Assembly (NCBI GenBank): GCA_016722465.1
Contig: JADKJC010000001.1
Coordinates: 1,364,001-1,428,000 of the forward strand
Origin: Chitinophagaceae bacterium
GTDB taxonomy: Bacteria > Bacteroidota > Bacteroidia > Chitinophagales > Chitinophagaceae
Direction: 5' to 3'
Length of the DNA stretch: 64,000 bases
Below the pieces are notes generated by a model. It had not been told where the DNA came from. It ran no database searches and saw only the letters and a program-made list of their open reading frames with translations. Positions 49,705-59,101 of this stretch are shown piece by piece. The position numbers were made by a program, and so were the translations under genes. Within the stretch, counting starts at the first letter, position 1, and the number at the start of each line of letters is the position of its first letter.

Positions 49705-50955
49705 CTATTTCTTCACAGAAGCCGATTGTAGCTGCTCCATAAATTTTTTTGTTTCACTGGGGTATATTTTAACATAGTGAGACCGCATTTTTGCAGGAGT
49801 GGGTGCATCATTGCCGGGCAGCAACACCACAATAGCCCGTGATTGTTCCAGTGGCATGTGGCAATCAACACAGTTATTACCGATCATTTCACCGATGGTG
49901 CTGCTCATTTTGCAGGCTCCAACATGCTCTGTTGAATGACAGGAAATACAGCGTTGAGAAAATATTTTCGCCTGCCCTGCTTCATTCTTATGTGAATCAT
50001 GGCAACTGTTGCAGGTCATTGTTTTGCTTTGCATAAAGCACTTGCTTGCTGTCATCAATCCAAACTGGTTTCCATGTACATCAATTTCAGCAGCAAACTG
50101 AGGGGTGCTATTGGTTTTAAAATAATCCGTGAGTAAATCTCCAACCTTAAAAGAAAAAGAAGGCTTGGTTTTTTGTAACCGTCCTCCATGACAAAGGGTA
50201 CACAAATCCAGATTCTGTTGTCTTGAAAGAGAAGAGGGATTAATGATAAATTTTGCTTTTTTTATGGCAGGGTTTTTTGTTTGGTAATCTACATGTGCTG
50301 TGGCAGGTCCGTGGCATTTCTCACAATCAACACCATATATCATTTTAGCTTTATCAAATGATTCTGGTTCCTTACCGGTAGCTGCACTTACCACTGCATA
50401 GGTGCTATGGCATTCCATGCAACGGGATGTAACGGGTCTGTTAAACACTACCCTCCCGGGGTAACCGGGGCTGTTGCACCACTGATTGGTAGCAGTAAAG
50501 TAGGTAATTGGCAATTGGAATAAATAATCTTTGTCCCAGTTCAAATATGTTTGACCCTTTGTGCCAGAACCAACAACCACATCAAATTGTTTTGCCCTGT
50601 TTTCTTTGCCATCAATGTATTCAACCTGGAAAAAACCCTGCGGTCTTTTTTGCATTGCAACAGAAGCATTAAAGCTGAAAGCAAAAATATTCCTGCCAGT
50701 TTCAAAACTGCCCAAAATGTTTTTTTCATTGGCAATGCCCGAGGTAAGGTAATGTGCAGTAGTGAGATGACTATTGCAAATTTCTTTATGGCAATTGGCA
50801 CAGGAAGCAGAACCGGCAAACTGGCCATATTCGATTTTGCCTGTGGTTTTATTTTGAGATGCATCATTGTTCATGCAGCGGGTTAACAGCAGTACCGTAA
50901 AAAAAATGATGCCGGTAACTACTATTGACCGTTGGTATTTAAATGACACCTTCAT
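49705..50955 (-). CDS. Seven-haem c-type cytochrome lipoprotein
   Basis: A 416-residue protein with an N-terminal hydrophobic segment and lipobox LLTRC (Cys27). Seven CxxCH haem sites stand at 52, 179, 211, 252, 315, 336 and 362. The spacing resembles the cytochrome c554 family of multihaem proteins. It would pass electrons in the periplasm or at the outer membrane. It lies between the ASPIC-type gene and the LamG gene of the SusCD unit; a strong hairpin separates it from LamG. A multihaem cytochrome in a glycan locus is unusual and could link to oxidative sugar chemistry. Confidence 0.93.
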   Translation of the reverse strand: MKVSFKYQRSIVVTGIIFFTVLLLTRCMNNDASQNKTTGKIEYGQFAGSASCANCHKEICNSHLTTAHYLTSGIANEKNILGSFETGRNIFAFSFNASVAMQKRPQGFFQVEYIDGKENRAKQFDVVVGSGTKGQTYLNWDKDYLFQLPITYFTATNQWCNSPGYPGRVVFNRPVTSRCMECHSTYAVVSAATGKEPESFDKAKMIYGVDCEKCHGPATAHVDYQTKNPAIKKAKFIINPSSLSRQQNLDLCTLCHGGRLQKTKPSFSFKVGDLLTDYFKTNSTPQFAAEIDVHGNQFGLMTASKCFMQSKTMTCNSCHDSHKNEAGQAKIFSQRCISCHSTEHVGACKMSSTIGEMIGNNCVDCHMPLEQSRAIVVLLPGNDAPTPAKMRSHYVKIYPSETKKFMEQLQSASVKK

Positions 50956-50994
50956 TGCATGAAAAAATAAGGAACAGGTAAATGATTTTAAAGA

Positions 50995-51036
50995 AAAGTA
51001 AAAGGGCTGTACAAAAATTGTAAGCCCTTTTACTTT
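50995..51036 (-). terminator. Strong stem-loop terminator after the LamG gene
   Basis: A perfect 14-bp stem (50995-51008 with 51023-51036, arm AAAGTAAAAGGGCT) whose loop holds a further 5-bp stem TACAA/TTGTA. On the minus strand it begins 31 bases after the LamG stop and is followed by a T-rich stretch, as expected for rho-independent termination. It is 39 bp before the cytochrome start. Confidence 0.75.
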
Positions 51037-51067
51037 GAATGAACGTTGCCTTAATTAAAGGCTATTA

Positions 51068-51907
51068 CTATAGTTTACCAGTAAACAATGCCTGTACTTC
51101 TGCTGCAGACAATGGTTTGTTATAGAGCCTGAACTGGTCCATTGCTCCCGAGAAACCTTTAACCCAGTCATCGGTAACACCTGAAAGGCCAGCCTGTTTG
51201 TTCCATCCGCCAACGATGAGGTTGTTGATGGTTGAGAAATCAACAGCACCTCTTGGATTACCACTCTTTTTGACATCGGTAGCTCCAGCCGGTGCAGGAA
51301 CTACACCACCATCAAAATAATAGGTCATTTTTGAAGTGGTTTGATCATAAGCAAAAGCTAAATGATGCCAGTTGCCATCCAGCAAGGGCCTTGGGTATTT
51401 GTTACCATCTGGAAATTCCAACCATTGGTCCATTACTGCCAGTTTCAATGTTGTTTCGGTCGCAGTTCCATGTTCAACCAGCAAAAACATAGCACTTTTG
51501 TGCCAGTAATCCCTGTCATCTTTAACACCAAAGTAAAACTCCGTATTGGAGTTTACTGATTGCTTTACCCAAAATGCAACCGTAAAACTAGTAGCACTTT
51601 TAAAGTCGTTGGCATTGATGTAGGTGATAGCCGCAGTACTTGAACCCTGCATTGCTTTACCATTTACACCATCAACAAGCGAAAGCGGGCATTTGATTGC
51701 CGGGTTGGTGGAGATTTCATCAGCCACATTGAACCTTGCCTGTGGATTATCACCACCGAATGGAACATAAAATCTCAGGTCGCCGGCAGGTAATACTGCA
51801 TCATCCTTAGGATAATCTCCCAGGCTGGGGCGGTTTAACTTCTTACAGCTCCCTGCCACCAATACTACTACGGAAACGATGGTAAGTAATTTGAGTATGC
51901 TTTTCAT
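51068..51907 (-). CDS. LamG/concanavalin-like domain lipoprotein
   Basis: A 279-residue lipoprotein with lipobox VAGSC (Cys21). Most of the protein is a LamG-type jelly roll: SFTVAFWVKQSVNSNTEFY, GNWHHLAFAYDQTTSKMTYY and the closing FSGAMDQFRLYNKPLSAAEV. LamG domains bind glycans or proteins without catalysis. As the gene directly after SusD it has the position of a SusE/F-like surface glycan-binding protein, although the sequence is not SusE-like. It is followed by a strong terminator, so SusC-SusD-LamG probably form one transcript. Confidence 0.92.
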   Translation of the reverse strand: MKSILKLLTIVSVVVLVAGSCKKLNRPSLGDYPKDDAVLPAGDLRFYVPFGGDNPQARFNVADEISTNPAIKCPLSLVDGVNGKAMQGSSTAAITYINANDFKSATSFTVAFWVKQSVNSNTEFYFGVKDDRDYWHKSAMFLLVEHGTATETTLKLAVMDQWLEFPDGNKYPRPLLDGNWHHLAFAYDQTTSKMTYYFDGGVVPAPAGATDVKKSGNPRGAVDFSTINNLIVGGWNKQAGLSGVTDDWVKGFSGAMDQFRLYNKPLSAAEVQALFTGKL

Positions 51908-51937
51908 TTTTTTTATTTTTAATTGTGACTTTAAATA

Positions 51938-53515
51938 TTATTGCCATTCAGGATTTTGTGTTAACACACCGCCTGTCAAATCAATGGCTTTTTGTGGTAT
52001 TGGATAGTACCTGCATCTGTCTGTATATCCAAGGCTACCCAAAGCACTTAACGCATCGCCCCATCTTACCAGGTCATAGAATCGGTAACCTTCCATGGCA
52101 AACTCCCACCTGCGTTCGTTCTTGATTGCCGTTCGCATTTGAGCCTGACTTACAAAAGCAACTGGCGGTAATACCGCATTGTTTCCACCCCTTGCCCTGG
52201 CCCTTATCTTTTCAAGCTGTGCAGCAGCAGTAGTGCCATCACCTACTTCATTGGAAGCTTCGGCCAGCATTAATACAACATCAGCATATCTTAATATACG
52301 GTGATTGATCCAAGGAGCAGCCCCATTAGCATTGATCCAGCCGGTAAATGCCCTCATCGCAGGATCTGAGTACACTTTTTTATTCCAGTATTTCTGGGCT
52401 AAACCACCTGTTCCATCAGGATTGGTGTATGCCGGAAGTGTAGCTCCGTACCCCCCCTGTGCCGGGCCTCCATCGTATTGACCAGAGTAAAGAATGGTTT
52501 GTGCCTTACGTGGATCTGTATTGTCCCACGCATCTTCCAGTACCTGTGTAGGTGTATTCCATCCCCAGCCTAAATTCCAATCGTTGGTTGCACCATTCTG
52601 ACGAACGTTCTGGCAGGTACCCCAGCCTGAGCCATTATCAACAGCACTATTGCTTTGAGCATTTGCTCCGCCCCATGCCTGCATTTCCCAAATAGATTCA
52701 ACACCATTTTTACCAGCCCCACCGATACCATCTTTCCATACTTGTGGGAAAGTTGCAGCAAGATCATATTGACCTGAAGCAATGACCTGGTTGCACAAGC
52801 CAACTACCTGCGACCAGTTTTTCCTGAACAGATGAGTTTGAGCCCATAAGGTATTCGCTGCTCCCTTTGTCAACCTTCCGGTATAATTTGGTCCATACTC
52901 CGCAGCGCTTATCGGCAGGTTTGCAGCAGCTACCTGCAGGTTAGAATCTATAAATGCATAGATAACGTCTACAGATGATTTTTCCCTGATGCCATCTGTT
53001 GGTTTTACAATTCTGTAATTAATCAACGGAACTTCACCATAGGTTTTAACCAGTTCAAAATAGGCATAAGCCCTAAAGAAGCAGGCTTCGCCGATATTCC
53101 TGATAGATGCATCATCGGAAGCTCCCAATGTTTTTGCATCATCTAATGCATTGTTGGCTGCATTGATCATGGTATAACGGTCATTCCAGTAAGTGTTGGT
53201 AGCCCAGTCATCCTTGGTGTACTGGAATGTTTCAAACTCGGTGTTGATCTCACGGCCATCCGAAGCATCGCTGCCTTTTTGAGCATCGTCATCACGAATG
53301 CTGTGAAAATCCAGCCATGGCAGTGTTGAGAAACCTGCATAGGTTCTTAAAATGTTGTACATACCGAGTACCTGTCCTTCCACACGGCCTGCATTTAAAT
53401 CATCCAGGGTGGCAGTAAGGGGCTTACGGTCAAGGAATTTTTTACAGCCTGTCGTTCCTACTATTACCGGAACAGCCAGAACAAGACTCCATAATATTTT
53501 TTTATATCTTTTCAT
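51938..53515 (-). CDS. SusD/RagB-family outer-membrane glycan-binding lipoprotein
   Basis: A 525-residue SusD homologue. Lipobox GTTGC gives Cys24, followed by the typical KKFLDRKPL. TPR-like helices include ACFFRAYAYFELVKTYGEVP, and the C-terminus has LRYADVVLMLAEASNEV and RRWEFAMEGYRFYDLVRWG with the terminal QNPEWQ. SusD caps the SusC channel and presents oligosaccharides to it. The gene starts 18 bp after the SusC stop. Substrate preference cannot be read from the sequence, but the nearby GH144-like genes suggest a glucan. Confidence 0.96.
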   Translation of the reverse strand: MKRYKKILWSLVLAVPVIVGTTGCKKFLDRKPLTATLDDLNAGRVEGQVLGMYNILRTYAGFSTLPWLDFHSIRDDDAQKGSDASDGREINTEFETFQYTKDDWATNTYWNDRYTMINAANNALDDAKTLGASDDASIRNIGEACFFRAYAYFELVKTYGEVPLINYRIVKPTDGIREKSSVDVIYAFIDSNLQVAAANLPISAAEYGPNYTGRLTKGAANTLWAQTHLFRKNWSQVVGLCNQVIASGQYDLAATFPQVWKDGIGGAGKNGVESIWEMQAWGGANAQSNSAVDNGSGWGTCQNVRQNGATNDWNLGWGWNTPTQVLEDAWDNTDPRKAQTILYSGQYDGGPAQGGYGATLPAYTNPDGTGGLAQKYWNKKVYSDPAMRAFTGWINANGAAPWINHRILRYADVVLMLAEASNEVGDGTTAAAQLEKIRARARGGNNAVLPPVAFVSQAQMRTAIKNERRWEFAMEGYRFYDLVRWGDALSALGSLGYTDRCRYYPIPQKAIDLTGGVLTQNPEWQ

Positions 53516-53533
53516 ATTACAAAAGTTTTTAGA

Positions 53534-56500
53534 TTAAAAGGTTACGTTTAAACCAAATGTTGTTACCCTTGGAATGGCTCCGCCGGCGTTATCATATCCA
53601 AATGCGGTGGCATCTCCACCATATTCAGCTGTATATCCAGTATTGTGTTTCCATGTTTTCAGGTTCTGGATATTTGCAAACACCCTCAGGTTTTTAATCT
53701 TTGCCTTGGCAAGCATTGTACTTGCAAAGTTGTAACCCAACTGAAGGTTCCTGATCCTGAAATAACTGCCATCTTCCATATTATAGGTAGAACCATTATA
53801 GTTAAACCTGTGTCCCTGGCTGATGATTGGATCCCAGTTGGAGGTTCCGGCACCGGTCCAGCTATTCGTTTTAAATGCAGGGTAATTTACCCGTTGGAAA
53901 GGAGATTCCAGTGACCCGTATGTCCTGAATATCTGGTTTCCGTAAACACCATTCATATCTACAGAAAGATTAAATCCTTTGTAAGTAAGGTTTACATAAG
54001 TACCATACGTGAATTTGGGTGTAGGGTTGCCTATGTAAGTTTTATCAGATGAAGTTATTACCCCATCACCGTTCACATCTTTGAATTTAAAATCACCTGG
54101 TCCGTACGAACCGATTGAAGATGCATCCGGTGATCTTAAGATATCAGTGATGCTCTGGTAAAGTCCTTCCACTACATAACCATAAAAGTAACCAATTGGT
54201 TGCCCGGGAGTGGTGCGGCTTTCTGCACTTCCGTTGTTAAATGACTGTCTTGATAAGATACCGGTAGGCAATTCGTCACTTAGTTTGATTACTTCATTCT
54301 TCATGAAAGTGATATTACCACCTATATTCAGAGATAGATCCCTGTTGAAAACCTGTGTCCAGCTTGCAGTCAATTCTGTACCCCAGTTCCTTATGCTACC
54401 ACCGTTTACCAGCTCATTCTTTAAACCGATAGAAGAGCGGTCAACATAGGTCATCAGGTCGTTGGTGGTCTTATTAAAGTAATTAGCCTCAAAGTGCAGG
54501 CGGTTATTAAAGGCGTTTAATTCAATACCGATTTCCTGTGCTGATACGGTTTCCCATTTCAGGTTTGGATTGGGAATATATTCCGGATCTGCAGCTGTGT
54601 AAACTGTAGTACCAAATACAGCGTTTGATCCGCTGTTCAGATTTGGATAGAACGGATAGTTCAATGGTGTTCCATCAAGCCTTGATGCTGTCTGGTTACC
54701 TAATACACCCACAGAACCTTTTAGTTTCAGGTAATCAACAATGCGTTGATCTGCCATGAATTTTTCTTTGGTCAGTTCCCATGCAGCACCCACAGCCCAG
54801 AATTTCTGGTTGCGGTTGGCGGCCGGCAATCTTGAAGATGCATCATTTCTGAAAGAAGCGTTTAAAAAATATTTGCCTTTGTAGTTATATAATACCCTTG
54901 CCAGGTAAGAAACAGTTGAGTATTCACTCTGGCTGCCACCTACAGATGTAGTGGTAGGATCCTGGAAGCCGCTATTTACATACCAAAATCTTGGATCATC
55001 AGGTATTGCCTGTGCGGTAGGGGCAGTACTTTGACTTACTCTTCCTGTACGATTAAGGTTGCTGAAATAATAAGTGGTAAACCCGGCAGTTGCAGTAATG
55101 TTATGATCATTCATACTTTTCCTGAATGTGAGGATATGATCCTGCTGGAACTTACGCCAGTCATTATCATTTTCAACCAGCCTGGTAACAGGACTGTAGA
55201 TATAAGGCGTATTATCTTTGGGATTGTATGCGTAGTAAAGTGGTGTGTACTGGCGGTCGTTCAGACTGCTGATATCGGCATACATTGTTGAGCGCAAGGT
55301 GAAGTTTTTCAGGAAAGTTACTTCGCCAAAAATGCTTCCCACTGACCTGTATTCAACATTGATCTTTTTATTCCATTCGTTCTGTAACCTGAGGAGTGGG
55401 TTAACAACACCTGAAGACTGCAATCCAACATCAAGGCCAGAATAAATATCAACGTTCATGGTATCAGCCAGGTTGTATGGATTGGCAACCCTGAAATTTT
55501 TGGTGCCGGAAGAAATCTGCGGAATTACTTTTCTTGCATCATCCAGAATTGCTGTTGCATCGTATGGCTTAATTTCTCTTGTTACATTCAGGTTAACCCC
55601 AAATTTTATTGCCTTATTGAGTTTAAACTCATCAGCAATTGAAACGGTTAAGCGCTTTAACACCTCGTTTTTCACTACGCCTTCATCAGTTAAATAACCA
55701 AAACCAAAATTGAAACGGTTCTTTTCTGAACTTGTAGAGATACTTAAGTTATTGGTATTAAATTTACCACTCCTTGTAACTGCATCGATCCAGTCTGTGT
55801 TCGCAGTTAAGCCTGTATAATCAAAAGGGTCGGTAATACCGTTGTTAAGCCTTTCCTGTGCAAACAGTGTTTTAAACTGGTCGGCATTGGCCCATTTAAT
55901 TTTATCCACCAGTTTTTTTGTGCCATAAGCAGTATTAAAGTTAATTACGGTTGTTCCCGCTTTTGCTTTTTTAGTGGTAATGGCAATTACACCAGTTGCC
56001 CCTTTAACACCAAAGATCGCCAGTGAAGATGGATCTTTCAGTACTTCAATAGATTCGATATCGTTTGGATTGAGGTAGTTGATATTGTCATTGAAGATAC
56101 CATCCACTACATACAGTGGATGCACCTGGCCGATACTTACTGTACCACGGATCCTGATATCTGGTTCTGCACCGGGAGTACCGTTATTTACAATGGATAA
56201 ACCTGCAACCCTGCCCTGTAAAGAAGCAACCGGGTTGGTATTGGGTTTGTCGGCCACATCTTTACCAGATACTTTGGCAATAGAACCGGTAAGGTCCCTT
56301 TTGCTGGCCTGGCCGTACCCAATCACCACTACCTCATTGATATCTTTAGCAGCAATCTGCAGTACTACATTAATTTCAGTGCGGCCACCCACAGCTACTT
56401 CCTGTGTAAGGTAGCCAACGGATGAGAATACCAGCGTACCTCCATCAGGAGCTGAAATGCTGTAAGAACCGGTGGCATCTGTTACGGTAGCAACATTTGA

Positions 56501-56953
56501 ACCTTTAATCCTTACTGTTACAGATGGTATTGGCTGCCCATCGGTGCCTTTTACCTTACCTGTTACTTTGGTTTCCTGTAATACAAAGTTTTTCTGTGTA
56601 ATAACCACCAGGTTATTTTCCAGCACTTTGTAGGTAAGTGAGGTTTCATTTAAAATACCATTCAATACATCTGTTACCAGTGCATTAGTGGCATTTACAT
56701 TCACTTTACGGTGGGCTGAGATGACATCATCGTTATATAAGAAACGATAGATGCTTTTTTTCTCGATTTGTTTGAGGGCTGTTTTCAGTTCGGTTTCCTG
56801 TAGTTTCAGCGTAATCCTGTCTTGCGAATAGGACTTTGCAGAAACATGCAGTGTGGCAAACAACAGCAAAGCAATGGTAAATTTCATAAGCAGAAACAAT
56901 TTGTAAATGCTTCTTCTGTTGTGTAAAGCAAGCATTCGTTTGGCTTTTTTCAT
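53534..56953 (-). CDS. SusC/RagA-family TonB-dependent transporter with STN domain
   Basis: A 1,139-residue outer-membrane transporter. A 22-residue lead-in precedes a second Met (MKFTIALLLFATLHVSA), so the real start may be there. The signal peptide is followed by an STN signalling domain (about 45-115, TELKTALKQIEKKSIYRFLY), a carboxypeptidase-regulatory-like domain (about 128-205), the TonB plug with EVVVIGYG and LTGSIAKVSGKDV, and a 22-strand barrel ending in Phe (FGLNVTF). The STN domain contacts FecR, encoded immediately upstream with its sigma factor, so import and transcription are coupled. It would import the oligosaccharides bound by SusD. Confidence 0.96.
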   Translation of the reverse strand: MKKAKRMLALHNRRSIYKLFLLMKFTIALLLFATLHVSAKSYSQDRITLKLQETELKTALKQIEKKSIYRFLYNDDVISAHRKVNVNATNALVTDVLNGILNETSLTYKVLENNLVVITQKNFVLQETKVTGKVKGTDGQPIPSVTVRIKGSNVATVTDATGSYSISAPDGGTLVFSSVGYLTQEVAVGGRTEINVVLQIAAKDINEVVVIGYGQASKRDLTGSIAKVSGKDVADKPNTNPVASLQGRVAGLSIVNNGTPGAEPDIRIRGTVSIGQVHPLYVVDGIFNDNINYLNPNDIESIEVLKDPSSLAIFGVKGATGVIAITTKKAKAGTTVINFNTAYGTKKLVDKIKWANADQFKTLFAQERLNNGITDPFDYTGLTANTDWIDAVTRSGKFNTNNLSISTSSEKNRFNFGFGYLTDEGVVKNEVLKRLTVSIADEFKLNKAIKFGVNLNVTREIKPYDATAILDDARKVIPQISSGTKNFRVANPYNLADTMNVDIYSGLDVGLQSSGVVNPLLRLQNEWNKKINVEYRSVGSIFGEVTFLKNFTLRSTMYADISSLNDRQYTPLYYAYNPKDNTPYIYSPVTRLVENDNDWRKFQQDHILTFRKSMNDHNITATAGFTTYYFSNLNRTGRVSQSTAPTAQAIPDDPRFWYVNSGFQDPTTTSVGGSQSEYSTVSYLARVLYNYKGKYFLNASFRNDASSRLPAANRNQKFWAVGAAWELTKEKFMADQRIVDYLKLKGSVGVLGNQTASRLDGTPLNYPFYPNLNSGSNAVFGTTVYTAADPEYIPNPNLKWETVSAQEIGIELNAFNNRLHFEANYFNKTTNDLMTYVDRSSIGLKNELVNGGSIRNWGTELTASWTQVFNRDLSLNIGGNITFMKNEVIKLSDELPTGILSRQSFNNGSAESRTTPGQPIGYFYGYVVEGLYQSITDILRSPDASSIGSYGPGDFKFKDVNGDGVITSSDKTYIGNPTPKFTYGTYVNLTYKGFNLSVDMNGVYGNQIFRTYGSLESPFQRVNYPAFKTNSWTGAGTSNWDPIISQGHRFNYNGSTYNMEDGSYFRIRNLQLGYNFASTMLAKAKIKNLRVFANIQNLKTWKHNTGYTAEYGGDATAFGYDNAGGAIPRVTTFGLNVTF

Positions 56954-57098
56954 ATTTTTACGTTTTGGTAGAAAAGAAATATATAAATAACAGGCTTTTA
57001 GCAGAGCATGTATTTTTTGTTTTTTCTATCGGGGGAAATGTTGACGCATTTCCTCTTTTAGTATCAGCAATTCGTTCTATTAATTTACAAACCTGGTC

Positions 57099-58250
57099 TT
57101 ACTGCTTTTTTGGAGCAGTGTTCTTATAGATTGTGATCTTGTCATATTTAATAACATACGAAAACCTTGTTGCGATCTGAAGGGCATTGAAAGCTTCCAT
57201 CACGGTTTCCTTTTCGAAATTACCTGTCAGTGTTTCATCTTTCAGGTCTTCATCGGCAAACTCTATTTTCACATTGTACCAGCGCTCCATTTTTAAGGCA
57301 ATATCTTCAAAGGTTTCGCTGCTAAAGATCAGGCGATTTTGTACCCAGGCTGTTTCAATCACTGTACTGTCAATTGGCAAAAAAGTAAGGTGACTGAGTG
57401 TTATGATTGGTTTTTCAGTTTTACTGCTTGTTTTACTTACTTGCTTCAGGTTGCTGCTGCCTGCGGATACTGCTCTATCATCGTTATTGATCACCAGTTT
57501 CTCGTTGGGCTTCAGCATTATTTTTTCCTGGCGGTCTTTCAGCGTTACTTCTATACTTCCCCTTACAAGGCTGGTTTCGGTAGTTTTTTCGCCAGGATAA
57601 CATTTTACGTTAAAAGCGGTTCCCAGTACCTTGATGTCCATTTTGCTGGTATGGATTACAAATGGTTTGGATGCATTCTTCACTACATCAAAATAGGCTT
57701 CGCCGGTCAGGGATACCTCTCTCAGTTTATTGCCATAAGTTTTATCATAGTCCAGCTGGCTACCGGAATTGAGCCATACTTTGGTACCGTCGGGTAATAC
57801 CAGGCTTGTTTTGGAACCATTTTTTGTTGCGACCTGGTTTTTAGCATGCACTTCTGCCAGTTCTGCTGAATTGCCTTCATTTGCTGCTAAATAAAAAATG
57901 CACCCGGCAATTACAGCCAATATGCCAATAGAGCAAAGTGCCAACAACCAGTTTCTCTTGCCCCGCTTTACAACTTCACTATCGCTGATATAATGATCGT
58001 CCTGTGTAAACTTTCCTTCATCTATACCCATGTTCTTCATCTGTTGAACCAGCTCTTTGTAGCGGTTCTCAGCGTACTGACTGTCGTAGTTGGGCTGTGT
58101 GCGCCAGAAATCATGTAATATTTCTTTTGAATAACCTGCGTCCGGGTGTCGGCGAAGCAGTTCTTCCAATTCGTGTAACTCCTCAACCGAGGCTTCCCCG
58201 GACAATTTCCGGGCAATCAGTAGCCATATATGTTCAGGAGTATAGTCCAT
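57099..58250 (-). CDS. FecR-family anti-sigma factor
   Basis: A membrane-spanning anti-sigma regulator of 383 residues. The cytoplasmic N-terminus (PEHIWLLIARKLSGEASVEE) binds the sigma factor, one helix lies at about 100-125 (NWLLALCSIGILAVIAGCIF), and the periplasmic FecR domain follows (SLVLPDGTKVWLNSGSQLDY, VSLTGEAYFDVVKNASKPF). A C-terminal STN-like DUF4974 part ends the protein (LTGNFEKETVMEAFNALQ). The ATG at 58250 is preferred to a GTG five codons earlier. It lies between the sigma factor gene (55 bp or more upstream) and SusC, the standard sigma-FecR-SusC order for signal transfer across the envelope. Confidence 0.95.
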   Translation of the reverse strand: MDYTPEHIWLLIARKLSGEASVEELHELEELLRRHPDAGYSKEILHDFWRTQPNYDSQYAENRYKELVQQMKNMGIDEGKFTQDDHYISDSEVVKRGKRNWLLALCSIGILAVIAGCIFYLAANEGNSAELAEVHAKNQVATKNGSKTSLVLPDGTKVWLNSGSQLDYDKTYGNKLREVSLTGEAYFDVVKNASKPFVIHTSKMDIKVLGTAFNVKCYPGEKTTETSLVRGSIEVTLKDRQEKIMLKPNEKLVINNDDRAVSAGSSNLKQVSKTSSKTEKPIITLSHLTFLPIDSTVIETAWVQNRLIFSSETFEDIALKMERWYNVKIEFADEDLKDETLTGNFEKETVMEAFNALQIATRFSYVIKYDKITIYKNTAPKKQ

Positions 58251-58320
58251 TCCAGTAATGAACACAAAGAAATCTGAAATCTACCAAAAGTGTTAAAAAT
58301 ATATTTTTATCGAGACTGAG

Positions 58321-58893
58321 TTACTGCGAGTGCGATTTTTTAAGGTCAAAATTGATAGCACCACTGATCTTTTTCAAAGCTATTGCCATCTGGTTATCAA
58401 TGGTTTTTACCGAAATGTTCAGCAGGCGGGCAATTTCATTGTAGCGAAGCCTATCTTCTTTTACCAGTTTAAAAATCAGCCTGCACTTGGGTGGCAGCTT
58501 TTGTATTTCTATATTGATCTTTTTTACTGCTTCTGAGGTAATGAGCAGTTGTTCCGGGTTATATGGACTCAATGAAATATTGAGTGACATTTCTTCCAGT
58601 GAAATGATATCTTTCCTGAAATGCCTGGACAGGTAATTGATGGCGGTATTTTTTGTGCTTACGTACAGGTATAGCTTCAGGTTTTCTATTTTCCCTACAT
58701 CGGTCCGGTTCTGCCATATCTTAATAAACACATCCGATACCACTTCTTCGGACAGTTCTTTGTTCTTAATAATAGAATTGGCAAACTTCAACAGATAAGG
58801 CATGTAAGCAATGTACAACTGAGCATAAGCCTGTTCATCACTGTGATGGCTGATTTTTTCCTGTAAGTCTTTTACCTCCTCTGAAGAAATCAT
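58321..58893 (-). CDS. ECF RNA polymerase sigma factor (Bacteroidota FecI-type)
   Basis: A 190-residue extracytoplasmic-function sigma factor. Region 2 is LLKFANSIIKNKELSEEVVSD followed by VFIKIWQNR, and region 4 has LPPKCRLIFKLVKEDRLRYN and EIARLLNISVKTIDNQM, the DNA-binding helix. The ATG at 58893 (MISSEEVKDLQ) is preferred to a TTG eight codons upstream. It is the first gene of the sigma-FecR-SusC-SusD order and would drive the SusC/SusD genes when the substrate is sensed. It is divergent from trmB across about 200 bp. Confidence 0.95.
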   Translation of the reverse strand: MISSEEVKDLQEKISHHSDEQAYAQLYIAYMPYLLKFANSIIKNKELSEEVVSDVFIKIWQNRTDVGKIENLKLYLYVSTKNTAINYLSRHFRKDIISLEEMSLNISLSPYNPEQLLITSEAVKKINIEIQKLPPKCRLIFKLVKEDRLRYNEIARLLNISVKTIDNQMAIALKKISGAINFDLKKSHSQ

Positions 58894-59101
58894 TGTGCTA
58901 TTTCTCTGGTTAAGCAATCGTTTGCAATACTTGCAAATTAAGTAATCTATATTGATTAAATCATGGCAGGTGAATTTTTTTGTTTCCTGTTTTCAAAAAA
59001 CCTGCCCGGCTGGTGATTGTGAACCAGGGAAAATGACTATTAATCTTATTTCCTTAAAAGCTGTTTAACTTTATTTTTGAAACGGGATATATTTGCGCTG
59101 T

